NCBI GenBank assembly: GCA_020637805.1
Contig: JACKJU010000008.1
Location: forward strand, 1 to 64,000
DNA from: Nitratireductor sp.
GTDB lineage: Bacteria > Pseudomonadota > Alphaproteobacteria > Rhizobiales > Rhizobiaceae
Length of the DNA: 64,000 nucleotides
Reading direction: 5' to 3'
The position numbers and the translations under genes were made by a program. The notes beneath the pieces are model-generated. The model had not been told where the DNA came from. It saw nothing but the letters and a program-made list of their open reading frames with translations, and searched no databases. Positions 51,813-60,926 of this stretch are shown in pieces. Every line of letters begins with the position of its first letter. Position 1 is the first letter of the stretch.

Positions 51813-53312
51813 ATGCCTGTAGACCAACTTTTGACAACCCACGACGCGACCGGGCTGGCGGAACTTGTTCGAAATGGCGATGTCTCACCATCGGAGTTGG
51901 TCGAGGCCTCGATTGCACGGATCGAGCAGGTAAATCCGAAGATAAATGCGGTTGCGGCGAAGCTCTATGATCAGGCCCGGCGCGAAGCCGAAAACGTGGA
52001 TACCAGCCTGCCTTTTGCGGGCGTTCCCATCGCCATCAAGGACTTGATGACCGCGATGAACGGCGTGCCTGTAACCAATGGCAGCCGCATGCCTGAAACA
52101 GTTGCCGATCACGACGCCCTGGTCGTGACGCGGTTTCGCGAGATGGGCTTCATCCCCGTGGTCACGTCCACCTCGCCGGAACTCGGCATCCGGCTTGTGA
52201 CCGAATCAGCGGCCTTCGGCATCACGCGCAACCCCTGGAACACCGAGCACACTTCCGGAGGCTCTTCGGGCGGTTCCGCATCCCTCGTTGCTTCGGGTGC
52301 GATGCCGGTTGCACACGCCTCGGACGGCGGCGGCTCGATACGTGTTCCGTCCGCCTGCTGCGGTCTTGTTGGGATGAAGCCTTCTCGCGGCCGCGTCTCC
52401 TTCTCGCCGGATGCACGCGAGATATGGCACGGCTACGTGGTCCAGCACGCGGTAAGCCGCTCGGTCAGGGATTCGGCTGCAATACTTGACGGCCTGTCTG
52501 GCTTTGACCGGCAGATGCCCTACACTGCCGCACCGCCTCGCAAGAGCTTTGCCGCTGCCGCGGCACCCTCCCGCCGCAAGATGAAGATCGGGTATTATCG
52601 GGAGTCTCCGCTTGCGCTGCCGATTTCGCCTGAAACGCAAGCTGCGATGGACAGTGCCATCGCGCTGGCCCGCGACCTGGGACACGAGGTGGAGGAAATT
52701 GGTCTTCCGATGATTGACCGCAGTTTCTTCCTCGACTTTGGCAGGGTGATTTGTGCTGCAATCGCCTCGGATGTCCGCTTCTTTTCCTCGGAGGCCGGCA
52801 GGTCCGTGGAACCACAGCTGGAACGTTCGACGCGCATTGTCGCCAGGTTCGGCGAAATTCTGTCGGCAGGCGAGCTTGTTTCCATCCTCATGCGGCAGAA
52901 CGCGGTTTCGCTCGAACTGCTGCAGGCCACCATGCAGTATGATGCCGTATTCATGCCGGTGATCTCGAGCGCGCCAGTCAAATCCGGGTCGATGGATTCA
53001 ACGGGTACGGATCTCCTGCTCGAACAGGCGGTCGATGCCCTTCGCCTGACCCGGCTTCTCAAGCTCGAACCGCTCATGAACCAGTTCATCGACAAGGCCT
53101 TCTCGGTCACCCACTGGCCCGCGATACAGAATGTCACAGGGCAGCCTTCCGTCGCGCTCCCGGTACACGTCACTGCCGACGGCCTGCCGCTCGGCATCCA
53201 GGCGGCCGGGAGGATGGGGGACGAAGAAACACTGTTTGAGCTTGCCGCGCAGATGGAGGCGGCGTCGGGGTGGACCGAACGGCACTCGCCGATTGCCCGC
53301 TCCGCAAACTGA
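51813..53312 (+). CDS. Amidase signature family protein
   Basis: A 499-residue amidase. The Ser-cisSer-Lys triad is visible: Lys in VPIAIKDLMTAM, cis-Ser in SGGSSGGSASLVASG and the nucleophile in SDGGGSIRVPSACCGLVG. It hydrolyses an amide of unknown kind in the cytoplasm. The ATG at 51813 has GGGAGTGAA just upstream; an open frame upstream has no such site. It stands alone between truA and mbfA. Confidence 0.92.
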   Translation: MPVDQLLTTHDATGLAELVRNGDVSPSELVEASIARIEQVNPKINAVAAKLYDQARREAENVDTSLPFAGVPIAIKDLMTAMNGVPVTNGSRMPETVADHDALVVTRFREMGFIPVVTSTSPELGIRLVTESAAFGITRNPWNTEHTSGGSSGGSASLVASGAMPVAHASDGGGSIRVPSACCGLVGMKPSRGRVSFSPDAREIWHGYVVQHAVSRSVRDSAAILDGLSGFDRQMPYTAAPPRKSFAAAAAPSRRKMKIGYYRESPLALPISPETQAAMDSAIALARDLGHEVEEIGLPMIDRSFFLDFGRVICAAIASDVRFFSSEAGRSVEPQLERSTRIVARFGEILSAGELVSILMRQNAVSLELLQATMQYDAVFMPVISSAPVKSGSMDSTGTDLLLEQAVDALRLTRLLKLEPLMNQFIDKAFSVTHWPAIQNVTGQPSVALPVHVTADGLPLGIQAAGRMGDEETLFELAAQMEAASGWTERHSPIARSAN

Positions 53313-53427
53313 GCAAGCTTGCGGCGGGAAAATGCCACACGGGAAAAATCCCCTTCAAGATTGACTCTCACCCGGTGCTGGCTACTTTCCTTGGCAGTTT
53401 CCAAACAGCACCAAACGGATAATCCCC

Positions 53428-54417
53428 ATGTTGACGCGTCTGTTGAATTTTGGCCGGAACAAGCTTCGTTTCGACGACATGAGCGCACGGGAAATCCTCG
53501 CGCTTGCCATCACCTCGGAAGAGGATGACGCACGAATCTACCGCACCTTTGCCGGAGAGATCCGGGAAACCTATCCCGACAGCGCCAAGATATTCGACGA
53601 GATGGCAACGGAAGAGGATCAGCATCGCAGATGGCTGATCGATGTGTTCCGCGAGAAGTTCGGCGAGACCATTCCGCTGATCCGCCGCGAGCATGTTGCC
53701 GGTTTCTATTCGCGCAAGCCGATCTGGCTGATGAAAAACCGCTCCGTCGATGAAATGCGCAAGCAGGCCGCAGACATGGAGGCACAGGCGCACCGTTTCT
53801 ATTCGGCGGCGGCCAAGCGCACCTCCGATGCCACGATCCGCAAGCTGCTGGGCGATCTTGCAAGGGCCGAGGCCGGACACCTGGGCGCGGCAATGAATGC
53901 GGAAAAGCACTACATCTCGGAAGACGTGAAGGAAGCGGAGGCCGAGGCCGAACACCGCCAGTTCGTGCTGACCTACGTTCAGCCGGGACTGGCCGGACTG
54001 ATCGACGGTTCGGTTTCGACACTCGCTCCGATCTTCGCCACCGCATTTGCGACCATGAACCCGTGGACGACCTTCCTCGTCGGGCTTGCCGCCTCGGTTG
54101 GTGCCGGCATCTCGATGGGTTTCACGGAGGTGGCGTCCGATGATGGCGTGATCTCAGGCCGCGGATCGCCGATGATCCGTGGCGTGGTGACCGGCATCAT
54201 GACCACGCTCGGCGGACTGGGCCACGCCCTTCCCTATCTCATCCCGGATTTCTGGACAGCCACCTATGTGGCCGTTGCAGTCGTTGCGGTTGAACTGGCC
54301 ATCATCACCTTCATTCAGCACAAGTACATGGAAACGCCCTGGGTGAAGGCGATGCTGCAGATCGTGCTTGGCGGGGCGCTCGTTCTGGGCGCAGGCGTAT
54401 TGATCGGCGGCGGTTGA
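53428..54417 (+). CDS. mbfA: Membrane-bound ferritin-like iron exporter (MbfA)
   Basis: A 329-residue two-part protein. Residues 1-165 are a ferritin-like four-helix domain with Glu/His iron ligands (ITSEEDDARIY, MATEEDQHRRW, DMEAQAHRF, ARAEAGHLG). Residues about 175-329 are a VIT1/CCC1-type membrane part (GLIDGSVSTLAPIFATAF, GISMGFTEVASDDG). This architecture is MbfA, described in Bradyrhizobium and Agrobacterium as an iron exporter under Irr control. I could not find a convincing Irr box in the upstream 115 bp. Confidence 0.92.
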   Translation: MLTRLLNFGRNKLRFDDMSAREILALAITSEEDDARIYRTFAGEIRETYPDSAKIFDEMATEEDQHRRWLIDVFREKFGETIPLIRREHVAGFYSRKPIWLMKNRSVDEMRKQAADMEAQAHRFYSAAAKRTSDATIRKLLGDLARAEAGHLGAAMNAEKHYISEDVKEAEAEAEHRQFVLTYVQPGLAGLIDGSVSTLAPIFATAFATMNPWTTFLVGLAASVGAGISMGFTEVASDDGVISGRGSPMIRGVVTGIMTTLGGLGHALPYLIPDFWTATYVAVAVVAVELAIITFIQHKYMETPWVKAMLQIVLGGALVLGAGVLIGGG

Positions 54418-54450
54418 CGGAGCCAGGTCGGCGTATCGAGTTCTCCGCTG

Positions 54451-55059
54451 CTAAGTCAGTCGCGCCAGCAGCGTCACCCAGGGCGCCGTCTCACCGGAAA
54501 GCCCCGCTCCGTCTCCGGTCGTTTCGTGTTCCACAGCCAGCCCCGCATCGTCCAGCAATTCGCGCAGTTCCCCCACCGTGTAGAATGCATAGAGGCGGCC
54601 CAGCCTGTCGCGCCGCTCGCCGGAGCCCGTCTTCATTCCCAGATGCAGCAGACCACCTGGACGCAAGGCAATGGCCATGCGGCGAAGGCTTGCCGCAAAT
54701 TCCGAGCGTGCAACGTGCAATAGGCTGAAATTCGCCCAGATGCCGTCGAACGCGCCGATGTCTGAAAGTTCCTCGAAACTCTGGTGGCGCACCTCCACGC
54801 CAGCATGCCTTGTGGCAAGCTCGACCATCGCAGACGAGGCATCGCTTGCAACCACCCGAAGCCCGGCCATGTGCATCGCAGCCGCGTGGTAGCCAGGTCC
54901 GCAGCCCAGATCGAGCACCTTTGCTCCTCTGGGCAGACGGTCCATGAATCCGGCAAGCGCCGGGTCCTGCGATGCAGAGAGCATCTTCAGGTAATCCTCC
55001 GCCCGCTCATCGTAGACTGCTATCGTGCGCTCGTCGGCTGGCACGGCCAACTCCTCCAA
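54451..55059 (-). CDS. Class I SAM-dependent methyltransferase
   Basis: A 202-residue protein with the SAM-binding motif VLDLGCGPGYHAAAMHMAG and an acidic residue at the end of strand 2 (VVASDASSAMV). FDGIWANFSLLHVAR marks the next motif. Substrate unknown. It precedes nothing on its strand in close coupling; the EamA permease gene ends 4 bp upstream of its start, so both may be co-transcribed. Confidence 0.88.
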   Translation of the reverse strand: MEELAVPADERTIAVYDERAEDYLKMLSASQDPALAGFMDRLPRGAKVLDLGCGPGYHAAAMHMAGLRVVASDASSAMVELATRHAGVEVRHQSFEELSDIGAFDGIWANFSLLHVARSEFAASLRRMAIALRPGGLLHLGMKTGSGERRDRLGRLYAFYTVGELRELLDDAGLAVEHETTGDGAGLSGETAPWVTLLARLT

Positions 55060-55063
55060 ATGG

Positions 55064-55987
55064 TCAGTTGGGCCGGCCCGGCGCAGATGCAGGCCCGCGG
55101 CGGCGCTTCGAGTTGACCAGGTAGATCCCCAACCCCACCAGCAGCATCGAAACCGCGATGTTAAGCGTCAGGCGTTCGCCGAACATCAACGTACCGGCCA
55201 CAACCCCGAAGAGCGGAGACAGGAAAGCAAAGCTTGCCATGTCGGAGGCCGGGTAGACAGACAGTATCCAGAACCAGAGGACAAACCCCGCCGCAACCAC
55301 GACAAGCGCCTGAAAGGCGAAGATGCCCCAAAGGAAAGGTGTCATCTCCCGAAATGTCTCGCCGGAATACAATGCCAGCCCCAAGAGAATCGGGGCGGAA
55401 ACCGCCAGTTGGTAGAGAAGCTGCATCTCGGGCACGGATCTCGACATTTTCGTGGTCCGGGCAACGATTGCGATGCCCGCCCATCCTGTTGCCGCGACCA
55501 GCGCCATGAGGTCACCTGCGAGCGATCCGCCGTCAACCTGGTTCGTGGCGTTCGCAGCGAGGGCCACTGCAACCCCGGCAACCGCCAAGGCGAGCCCAAA
55601 CGCGCGCCGCCTGGTCATCCGTTCGCCTGGAATGAGGAAATGCGCGGCAACGGCCACCCAGACCGGCATGGTGTAGAAAAGGATTGATGCGTGGGCGACG
55701 GTTGTCAGATCGAGCGCCTTGAACAGGAGGAAAAACTCGAAGGCAAACAGAAGCCCGGTCACGATTCCCGGAAGAAGGCTGCCGTCCGAAATCGTGAGCT
55801 TCCTGCGCCTTATCCATGCATAGATCAGCACCGGCAGGAAGGCCGCCGCCGAGCGCATTCCAGCCTGGAATACCGGGCTCATACCTACATTGACGAGCTT
55901 GACCAGCGCCTGGTTGAGACCAAGAAGTGCAGAGAACCCCACGAGAAGTGTTGCGCCCATCGCGTCGATGCGGTCCTTGCGGTTCAT
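55064..55987 (-). CDS. EamA-family (DMT) transporter
   Basis: A 307-residue inner-membrane protein of about ten helices in two EamA halves (about 15-145 and 165-300). The second half contains YPASDMASFAFLSPLFGVVA, a common DMT stretch. Such proteins export metabolites or drugs; the substrate is unknown. The methyltransferase gene follows directly on the same strand. Confidence 0.88.
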   Translation of the reverse strand: MNRKDRIDAMGATLLVGFSALLGLNQALVKLVNVGMSPVFQAGMRSAAAFLPVLIYAWIRRRKLTISDGSLLPGIVTGLLFAFEFFLLFKALDLTTVAHASILFYTMPVWVAVAAHFLIPGERMTRRRAFGLALAVAGVAVALAANATNQVDGGSLAGDLMALVAATGWAGIAIVARTTKMSRSVPEMQLLYQLAVSAPILLGLALYSGETFREMTPFLWGIFAFQALVVVAAGFVLWFWILSVYPASDMASFAFLSPLFGVVAGTLMFGERLTLNIAVSMLLVGLGIYLVNSKRRRGPASAPGRPN

Positions 55988-56025
55988 GCCTGCCTATTCC
56001 TTTTGCTTCGGCCCCGGGTGCTCGC

Positions 56026-56790
56026 CTACAACAGATTTTCCACGCTGCGCAGAATAAGTTCGATGTCCTGCTCGCGCGAAAGCCGGTGATCGCCATCCTT
56101 GACGAGTGTCATGGTAACATCGTCGGCAGGTAGAAACTCGAATAGCTTCATGGCATGGGTATAGGGAACATCCGGATCGGCCATGCCCTGGATGATGTGA
56201 ACGGGACAGCCGGTCTCGATAATGCCGGTCATCACCCGGTTCTTCTCACCGTCATCGAACAGGGCCCTGGTGAAGATATTGGGTTCGTCGGAATACTCGG
56301 ACGGCTCCTCCATGTAGCCCTGTTCCTCGAGCTGGCGCCGGTGTTCGCCGGTCAGTTCGGGAAGCATGAGTTCGTGAGTGAAATCAGGTGCCGGGGCAAG
56401 AAGCAGGATGGCATGCAGCCTGCCGGTATTGCCGCGCGCTTTCAGCTCCTGTGCCATGCGCAGTGCAATCCAGGCGCCCATAGAAGACCCAACCAGGATC
56501 TGGGGACCTTGGGTACACTGATCGAAGACAGCGAGGCTTTCCTCGATCCAACGCGAGATCGTGCCGTCCCTGAATTCGCCGCCAGACTCTCCATGGCCGG
56601 AATAGTCGTGCCGGCAACTGGCATGTCCGTTCACCGCTGCCCATTGGTCCAGCTTCTCGGCCTTGGTTCCCAGCATGTCCGAGCAGTAGCCACCCAGCCA
56701 GACCAGGCCAGGTGCCTTGCCCGAACGCGAGCGCACGGCGATCTCGCGCGCCGTTGCGCCCTCACCTACCGTGATGAATCGCTTGTCCAT
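56026..56790 (-). CDS. Alpha/beta hydrolase (ABHD10-like)
   Basis: A 254-residue hydrolase. The nucleophile elbow is LVGSSMGAWIALRM, with GLVWLGGYCSDMLGTKA at the oxyanion hole, a typical beginning of the ABHD10/palmitoyl-thioesterase-like branch; the acidic and His residues lie in GMADPDVPYTHAM and KDGDHRLSREQD. The ATG at 56790 has AAGGAG 8 bp upstream. Substrate unknown. It is divergent from infC. Confidence 0.88.
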   Translation of the reverse strand: MDKRFITVGEGATAREIAVRSRSGKAPGLVWLGGYCSDMLGTKAEKLDQWAAVNGHASCRHDYSGHGESGGEFRDGTISRWIEESLAVFDQCTQGPQILVGSSMGAWIALRMAQELKARGNTGRLHAILLLAPAPDFTHELMLPELTGEHRRQLEEQGYMEEPSEYSDEPNIFTRALFDDGEKNRVMTGIIETGCPVHIIQGMADPDVPYTHAMKLFEFLPADDVTMTLVKDGDHRLSREQDIELILRSVENLL

Positions 56791-57191
56791 GATCGCACTC
56801 CTTCGCTTTCCTGCGCCTGCACCTTCTGCGCAAATGAGCGATTTGCCAAATCTCCGAGTGTGGAAACCCGGACGGCGCCTGATTTCGACGCGGCAGAAAG
56901 GTATGCGCATTCCGTCCGCCAGCCCGGATGGAATGCGAACGCTTTAGTCGCGCGACAGCCGGCATGCAACAGGTGAGCAGCGCGCATTTTCGCATGATTT
57001 TGCAAATGAAACGTGGTAAGGGAGCGGCTGGCGTGTGGAGAAATCTCCGGTTTCGGACAATTTCGGCAACTACACGGCACCACGGTGCGTTACAGCCTCT
57101 ATCCGCAAAGCCGGACACGGTTGCGCGCCGGGAACATGATCCCCATGTTTCGATTTCGCACGACAACGGCAACAGCAGGGAGTTTACCACC
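56791..57191. other. Gap between the hydrolase gene and infC, no gene seen
   Basis: About 400 bp without a supported gene. It must contain the promoter of the hydrolase gene and the promoter and leader of infC, but no strong -35/-10 pair stands out. The infC frame is open upstream to 56928, which is not matched by any IF-3 N-terminus. A short palindrome GCACCACGGTGC occurs near 57080. Confidence 0.5.
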
Positions 57192-57731
57192 ATTCGCCGT
57201 CCACACAGAGCAAAACCGCCGGTCAAAGAAGGACCGCGCACCAATGAAGAAATTCGCATTCCAGAGGTACAGCTAATCGACGCTGAAGGTGAGAACCGCG
57301 GTGTCGTTCCGACCGCCGAGGCCCTTCAGATGGCTTTCGAAGCCGGTCTCGACCTTGTGGAAATCGCGCCCACGAACCAGCCGCCGATCTGCAAGATCCT
57401 GGACTACGGCAAGTTCAAGTACCAGCAGCAGAAGAAGGCCGCTGAGGCGCGCAAGAAGCAGAAGACGCAGGACGTCAAGGAAATAAAGATGCGTCCCAAC
57501 ATCGACACGCACGACTATGACGTGAAGATGCGCGCAGTGAAGAAATTCCTCGGCGAAGGCGACAAGGTGAAGGTCACACTTCGCTTCCGTGGCCGCGAGA
57601 TGGCTCACCTGGAACTGGGCATGGAGCTTCTCAACCGCGTGAAGGCGGATGTGGAAGAAATCTCCAAGATCGAGGCCGAACCCAAGCTGGAAGGCCGCCA
57701 GATGATGATGGTCGTGGCGCCTGCAAGATAG
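57192..57731 (+). CDS. infC: Translation initiation factor IF-3, ATT start
   Basis: A 179-residue factor. The N-domain begins RRPHRAKPPVKEGPRTNEEI and contains DLVEIAPTNQPPICKILDYG; the C-domain has EIKMRPNIDTHDYDVKMRAV and KVTLRFRGREMAH. No ATG, GTG or TTG fits the start; the codon ATT at 57192 lies 9 bp after AGGGAG and gives the normal rhizobial N-terminus. Non-canonical starts in infC are known to let IF-3 repress its own synthesis. A rho-independent terminator follows. Confidence 0.93.
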   Translation: MRRPHRAKPPVKEGPRTNEEIRIPEVQLIDAEGENRGVVPTAEALQMAFEAGLDLVEIAPTNQPPICKILDYGKFKYQQQKKAAEARKKQKTQDVKEIKMRPNIDTHDYDVKMRAVKKFLGEGDKVKVTLRFRGREMAHLELGMELLNRVKADVEEISKIEAEPKLEGRQMMMVVAPAR

Positions 57732-57760
57732 CCGCCTCACAGTACGTGTTGTGATCAGAA

Positions 57761-57787
57761 AGCCGGGTAGCAAACCCGGCTTTTTTG
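57761..57787 (+). terminator. Rho-independent terminator after infC
   Basis: AGCCGGGT (57761-57768) pairs with ACCCGGCT (57774-57781) around a 5-nt loop (AGCAA) and runs into TTTTTTG. It starts 30 bp after the infC stop. It closes the infC transcription unit before the Ser/Asp/Gly-rich gene. Confidence 0.85.
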
Positions 57788-57903
57788 TTGCGGCCTTCAA
57801 ACTTACAACTTGCTGACATTCCGAATAGGCTTCCTGTCATCGAGCAATCGCTATCCTTTTCCTCGCAACCAAAAAAACTTCCAACCGAGGATCAGGAGAA
57901 GAA

Positions 57904-58245
57904 ATGACAAAGAAACTTCGCAACATTCAACTCGCAATGTCAGCAATTGCACTATTGGGCTTCGCGGGTCTTATGGCGGCGGTCCCCGTATCGGTGACGG
58001 CGGACGGTGGAATGCACCTGTCCAAGGCCTGGGCAGACAACGGCGACGATTCCGGCGGAGAAAGCGAATCCGGCGGTTCCGATGATGGCGCCGGTCATGA
58101 CAGCGGCGACGACCATGGCGGAAGCTCCGACAGCAGTTCAAGCCACGACAGCGGTAGCGGCGGTGGCGGCTCCGATCACGACTCGGGCGACAATGACGAC
58201 AGCTTGCTGAACAGAATCCTGAAAGGATCGACTGGTTCCCGGTAA
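57904..58245 (+). CDS. Secreted Ser/Asp/Gly-rich protein, unknown function
   Basis: A 113-residue protein. It begins with a signal peptide (MTKKLRNIQLAMSAIALLGF...MAAVPVSV, cleavage probably near residues 33-45). The rest (about 46-100) is nearly only Ser, Asp, Gly, His and Glu (DDHGGSSDSSSSHDSGS and similar), strongly acidic and without predicted fold. The ATG at 57904 has AGGAGAAG just upstream. No family was recognised; the acidic and His content suggests cation binding. A related low-complexity stretch appears in the next gene. Confidence 0.7.
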   Translation: MTKKLRNIQLAMSAIALLGFAGLMAAVPVSVTADGGMHLSKAWADNGDDSGGESESGGSDDGAGHDSGDDHGGSSDSSSSHDSGSGGGGSDHDSGDNDDSLLNRILKGSTGSR

Positions 58246-58271
58246 CTGCCCCCAGTATCGGCATCCAGTCA

Positions 58272-58298
58272 GCCGCGGCCGGACCCACCGGCCGCGGC
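58272..58298 (+). repeat. Perfect GC hairpin between the two low-complexity genes
   Basis: GCCGCGGCCGG (58272-58282) and CCGGCCGCGGC (58288-58298) form an 11-bp stem with a 5-base loop (ACCCA). No T-run follows, so it is not a classical terminator, but it would be very stable in RNA and could set the relative expression of the genes at 57904 and 58378. Confidence 0.8.
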
Positions 58299-58377
58299 CG
58301 CGATGTTTACACCATTGGTGTTGGCAACTACTGTCCCAGACCGGACAGATTGCCTCATGCGTTGAGTACGAACCGGA

Positions 58378-58866
58378 ATGACTAGACGTGAATTACTGTT
58401 TCTGCTTGCGGCAGGCCTCGTGCTGTTCGAGCCGCTCAAGGCCTCTGCCGAAGATGGCGCAGAGAGCAGCGAAAGCGAATCGGAAACTGAATCCGAAGGC
58501 GGAGGGGATAGCAGCTCCAACAGCGGATCTTCATCGACCTCCGGGTCACGAGACAGTGACGGCGACAGTGGTGAAAGTGGAAACCACTCTGGAGATGACA
58601 ACTACCGAAACAAGTTGCGCAGAAGCCAGTCTGACCAGAACGAAGCGCTTTCAGACCGCAATGCCGGCCGGATAATCAGCCTTGAACAGGCGCGTAGTGT
58701 CGTCTCGAAACGCTATCCAGGCCGGGTTCTCGACGTAAAACTGGTGCGCATTGGCCCGGCACGCATCTATTCATTCAAGATCCGGTTGGATAACGGCAAG
58801 CTGAAGATGGTCCGCGTGAACGCGGTGTCGGGCAAGCTGATCGGATTGTTCGGATTTGGCGGATGA
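58378..58866 (+). CDS. Secreted PepSY-domain protein with Ser/Asp/Glu-rich linker
   Basis: A 162-residue protein with a signal peptide (MTRRELLFLLAAGLVLFEPL, cleavage near ASAEDG). Residues about 28-80 are a Ser/Glu/Asp/Gly-rich linker (SESESETESEGGGDSSS). Residues about 100-160 form a PepSY-like domain (ISLEQARSVVSKRYPGRVLD, KMVRVNAVSGKLIGLFG). PepSY domains in the periplasm often modulate a neighbouring sensor kinase or protease. It overlaps the response-regulator gene by 4 bp. Confidence 0.82.
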   Translation: MTRRELLFLLAAGLVLFEPLKASAEDGAESSESESETESEGGGDSSSNSGSSSTSGSRDSDGDSGESGNHSGDDNYRNKLRRSQSDQNEALSDRNAGRIISLEQARSVVSKRYPGRVLDVKLVRIGPARIYSFKIRLDNGKLKMVRVNAVSGKLIGLFGFGG

Positions 58867-59528
58867 GAATTCTACTCGCAGAGGACGAACAAACGATATC
58901 AGACCATGTGAGAAACCATCTTGAGCATGATGGTTACCGGGTCACCGTATGCCAGGATGGCCGCGAGGCATGGGAAACAGGCGGCACGGAAGATTTTGAC
59001 GCGATCGTTCTTGATCTCGGCCTGCCCTCCCTCGACGGTCTGACCCTGCTGCGCCTATGGCGCTCGGAGGGCGTGCACACGCCGGTCCTCGTTCTGACAG
59101 CGCGGGGAAGCTGGATGGAGCGTGTTGACGGCTTCGACAGCGGGGCCGATGACTACCTGCCGAAGCCGTTTCGAATAGAGGAACTGAAGGCCAGGCTTCG
59201 TGCCCTCCTGCGCAGAACTCGCCCTGCGAGCGTGGAAACATTCAGGGTTGCCGGCAACAGGCTACTCATTAGACCGGATGTTCGCGAAGTGGTGCTGGAC
59301 GGCGAGACACTTTCCCTGACCCCGTCAGAGTATCGCGCCATTTTGTGCCTCGCGGAAGCAGGTTCGCGCCCGGTCAATTCATGGGAGATCGCCGAACGCG
59401 CCCTGGACCGGAATGACGACAAGGCAAAGAATGCGGCCGAAGTTCTGATCAACCGCCTGCGGCGAAAACTTGGAGATGGCATTCTCGTCAACCGGCGGGG
59501 CTACGGCTACCTGCTGAGCGGCGACTAG
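58863..59528 (+). CDS. OmpR/PhoP-type response regulator
   Basis: A 221-residue regulator. The phospho-acceptor Asp lies in FDAIVLDLGLPSLDGL (about residue 52), the acidic pocket in LLAEDEQTISD, and the Lys in DDYLPKPFR. The C-terminal winged helix is of the OmpR type (LTPSEYRAILCLAE, INRLRRKLGDGILVNRRGYG). It is coupled to the PepSY gene upstream and the kinase 8 bp downstream. Confidence 0.94.
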   Translation: MRILLAEDEQTISDHVRNHLEHDGYRVTVCQDGREAWETGGTEDFDAIVLDLGLPSLDGLTLLRLWRSEGVHTPVLVLTARGSWMERVDGFDSGADDYLPKPFRIEELKARLRALLRRTRPASVETFRVAGNRLLIRPDVREVVLDGETLSLTPSEYRAILCLAEAGSRPVNSWEIAERALDRNDDKAKNAAEVLINRLRRKLGDGILVNRRGYGYLLSGD

Positions 59529-59536
59529 GAACAGCA

Positions 59537-60898
59537 ATGCGCTCAATCCGGCTGCGCCTCGTATCAGTATCGATAATCCTTATCGCCGCGGCTCTTGGTC
59601 TCGTCTGGTACTCGCTCTCGACAATTTTCGAGAAAAAGATGGCGGACCAGTTGATCCTTCAGTTGCAGGGAACCGTCGATCATTTGTCGGCCAGGCTTGT
59701 CTATGACCAGAATGGGCCATCTCTCGAATCGGAGCCCGGCGATCCCAGATACGAGCTTCCAGGCGGCGGACGTTACTGGCAGGTCGAATTTTCGGACGGA
59801 ACCACATTTCGCTCGCGTTCACTGTGGGATGTGAAAATCAATCGCGAGCAAACCAAGCCCGTCGGAACCGGAAACCTGTTTTCCGTTGAGGGGCCAAATG
59901 GAAACCCGCTCCTGCTTCTCGACGACAAGGTGTCGCTCGAGGTCAGCGACGGAGTACAGGACATTCACCTCCTGGCAGCCATGGACAAGAGCGAGTACGA
60001 CACCGCGGTCAGGGATTTCAATTCCCAGCTCGCCCTGATGCTCACCATCACGGGCATAGCGCTTTCGCTTGGCTCACTGCTGCAGGTGATAATCGGATTG
60101 TCTCCATTGAGAACACTTGAAAACTCCATTGAGGCGGTTCGCTCCGGAGATGAAAGACGCGTTTCCGAAGACGGCCCGATTGAAGTGCAGCCATTGGTGA
60201 GCGGCCTCAACCACCTTCTGGATATCCGCGAGGCAGACGTCGCGAAATCGCGAAATCGCGCTGCCGATCTGGCGCATGGGATCAAGACACCTCTGACCAT
60301 TCTTTCGCAATACGCCGAAAACCTGGCCCTGGCAGGGGACGGTGCGGATGCGGAACTGCTTTCGGGACAGATTCAGGCAATCCAGTCGCGCGTTGACCGG
60401 CAACTGGCACTTACAAGGATGGCGGCAAATGCGAATTCGCAAACGGAACTCAAACCACTGGTTTCGACGCTCGTCGACATTGTAAAGCGATTGCCCAGTG
60501 AGAAGGAACTTACATGGAGCATCTCGATCAAGAGCGATCTGACTGTTCCGGTCGAGCATGGCGATCTGGCCGAGGCGCTCGGGAACCTGCTGGATAATGC
60601 CCGGAAATGGGCCAACTCAGAGGTCCGGATCAGCGCAACCCAAAACACCGGCCAACTCGAGATCAGGATTGAGGATGACGGACAAGGTGTCGACACCGGC
60701 CACTTGGAGGAAATTCTCGGCAGAGGTGTGAGGCTGGACGAGAAGAACGGTGAAACGGGGTTGGGTCTGGCTATAACGCTCGAAATCGTTGAGGCCTATG
60801 GGGGCAAGTTCCGGGTTGAACGGTCCGAACTTGGCGGGTTGTTGCTGATCCTCGAATTTTCGCCATCGCCTGACCGTTCCGTATTCACCGTGCTGTAA
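59537..60898 (+). CDS. Sensor histidine kinase (PhoQ-like topology)
   Basis: A 453-residue membrane kinase. One N-terminal helix (about 7-27), a periplasmic sensor domain (about 28-165) and a second helix (LALMLTITGIALSLGSLLQV) precede a HAMP segment. The H box is AADLAHGIKTPLTILSQYAE, the N box NLLDNARKWANSEV and the G box ETGLGLAITLEIV. Together with the PepSY protein and the regulator it makes an envelope-sensing system. Signal unknown. Confidence 0.93.
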   Translation: MRSIRLRLVSVSIILIAAALGLVWYSLSTIFEKKMADQLILQLQGTVDHLSARLVYDQNGPSLESEPGDPRYELPGGGRYWQVEFSDGTTFRSRSLWDVKINREQTKPVGTGNLFSVEGPNGNPLLLLDDKVSLEVSDGVQDIHLLAAMDKSEYDTAVRDFNSQLALMLTITGIALSLGSLLQVIIGLSPLRTLENSIEAVRSGDERRVSEDGPIEVQPLVSGLNHLLDIREADVAKSRNRAADLAHGIKTPLTILSQYAENLALAGDGADAELLSGQIQAIQSRVDRQLALTRMAANANSQTELKPLVSTLVDIVKRLPSEKELTWSISIKSDLTVPVEHGDLAEALGNLLDNARKWANSEVRISATQNTGQLEIRIEDDGQGVDTGHLEEILGRGVRLDEKNGETGLGLAITLEIVEAYGGKFRVERSELGGLLLILEFSPSPDRSVFTVL

Positions 60899-60926
60899 GA
60901 CAATCACCCGCAAACCCGATTCCCGC

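Noticed and set aside
53313..53427. Irr-box (ICE motif) upstream of mbfA
   Set aside because: Expected from the known regulation of mbfA in rhizobia, but no AT-rich inverted motif of that type is visible in the gap.
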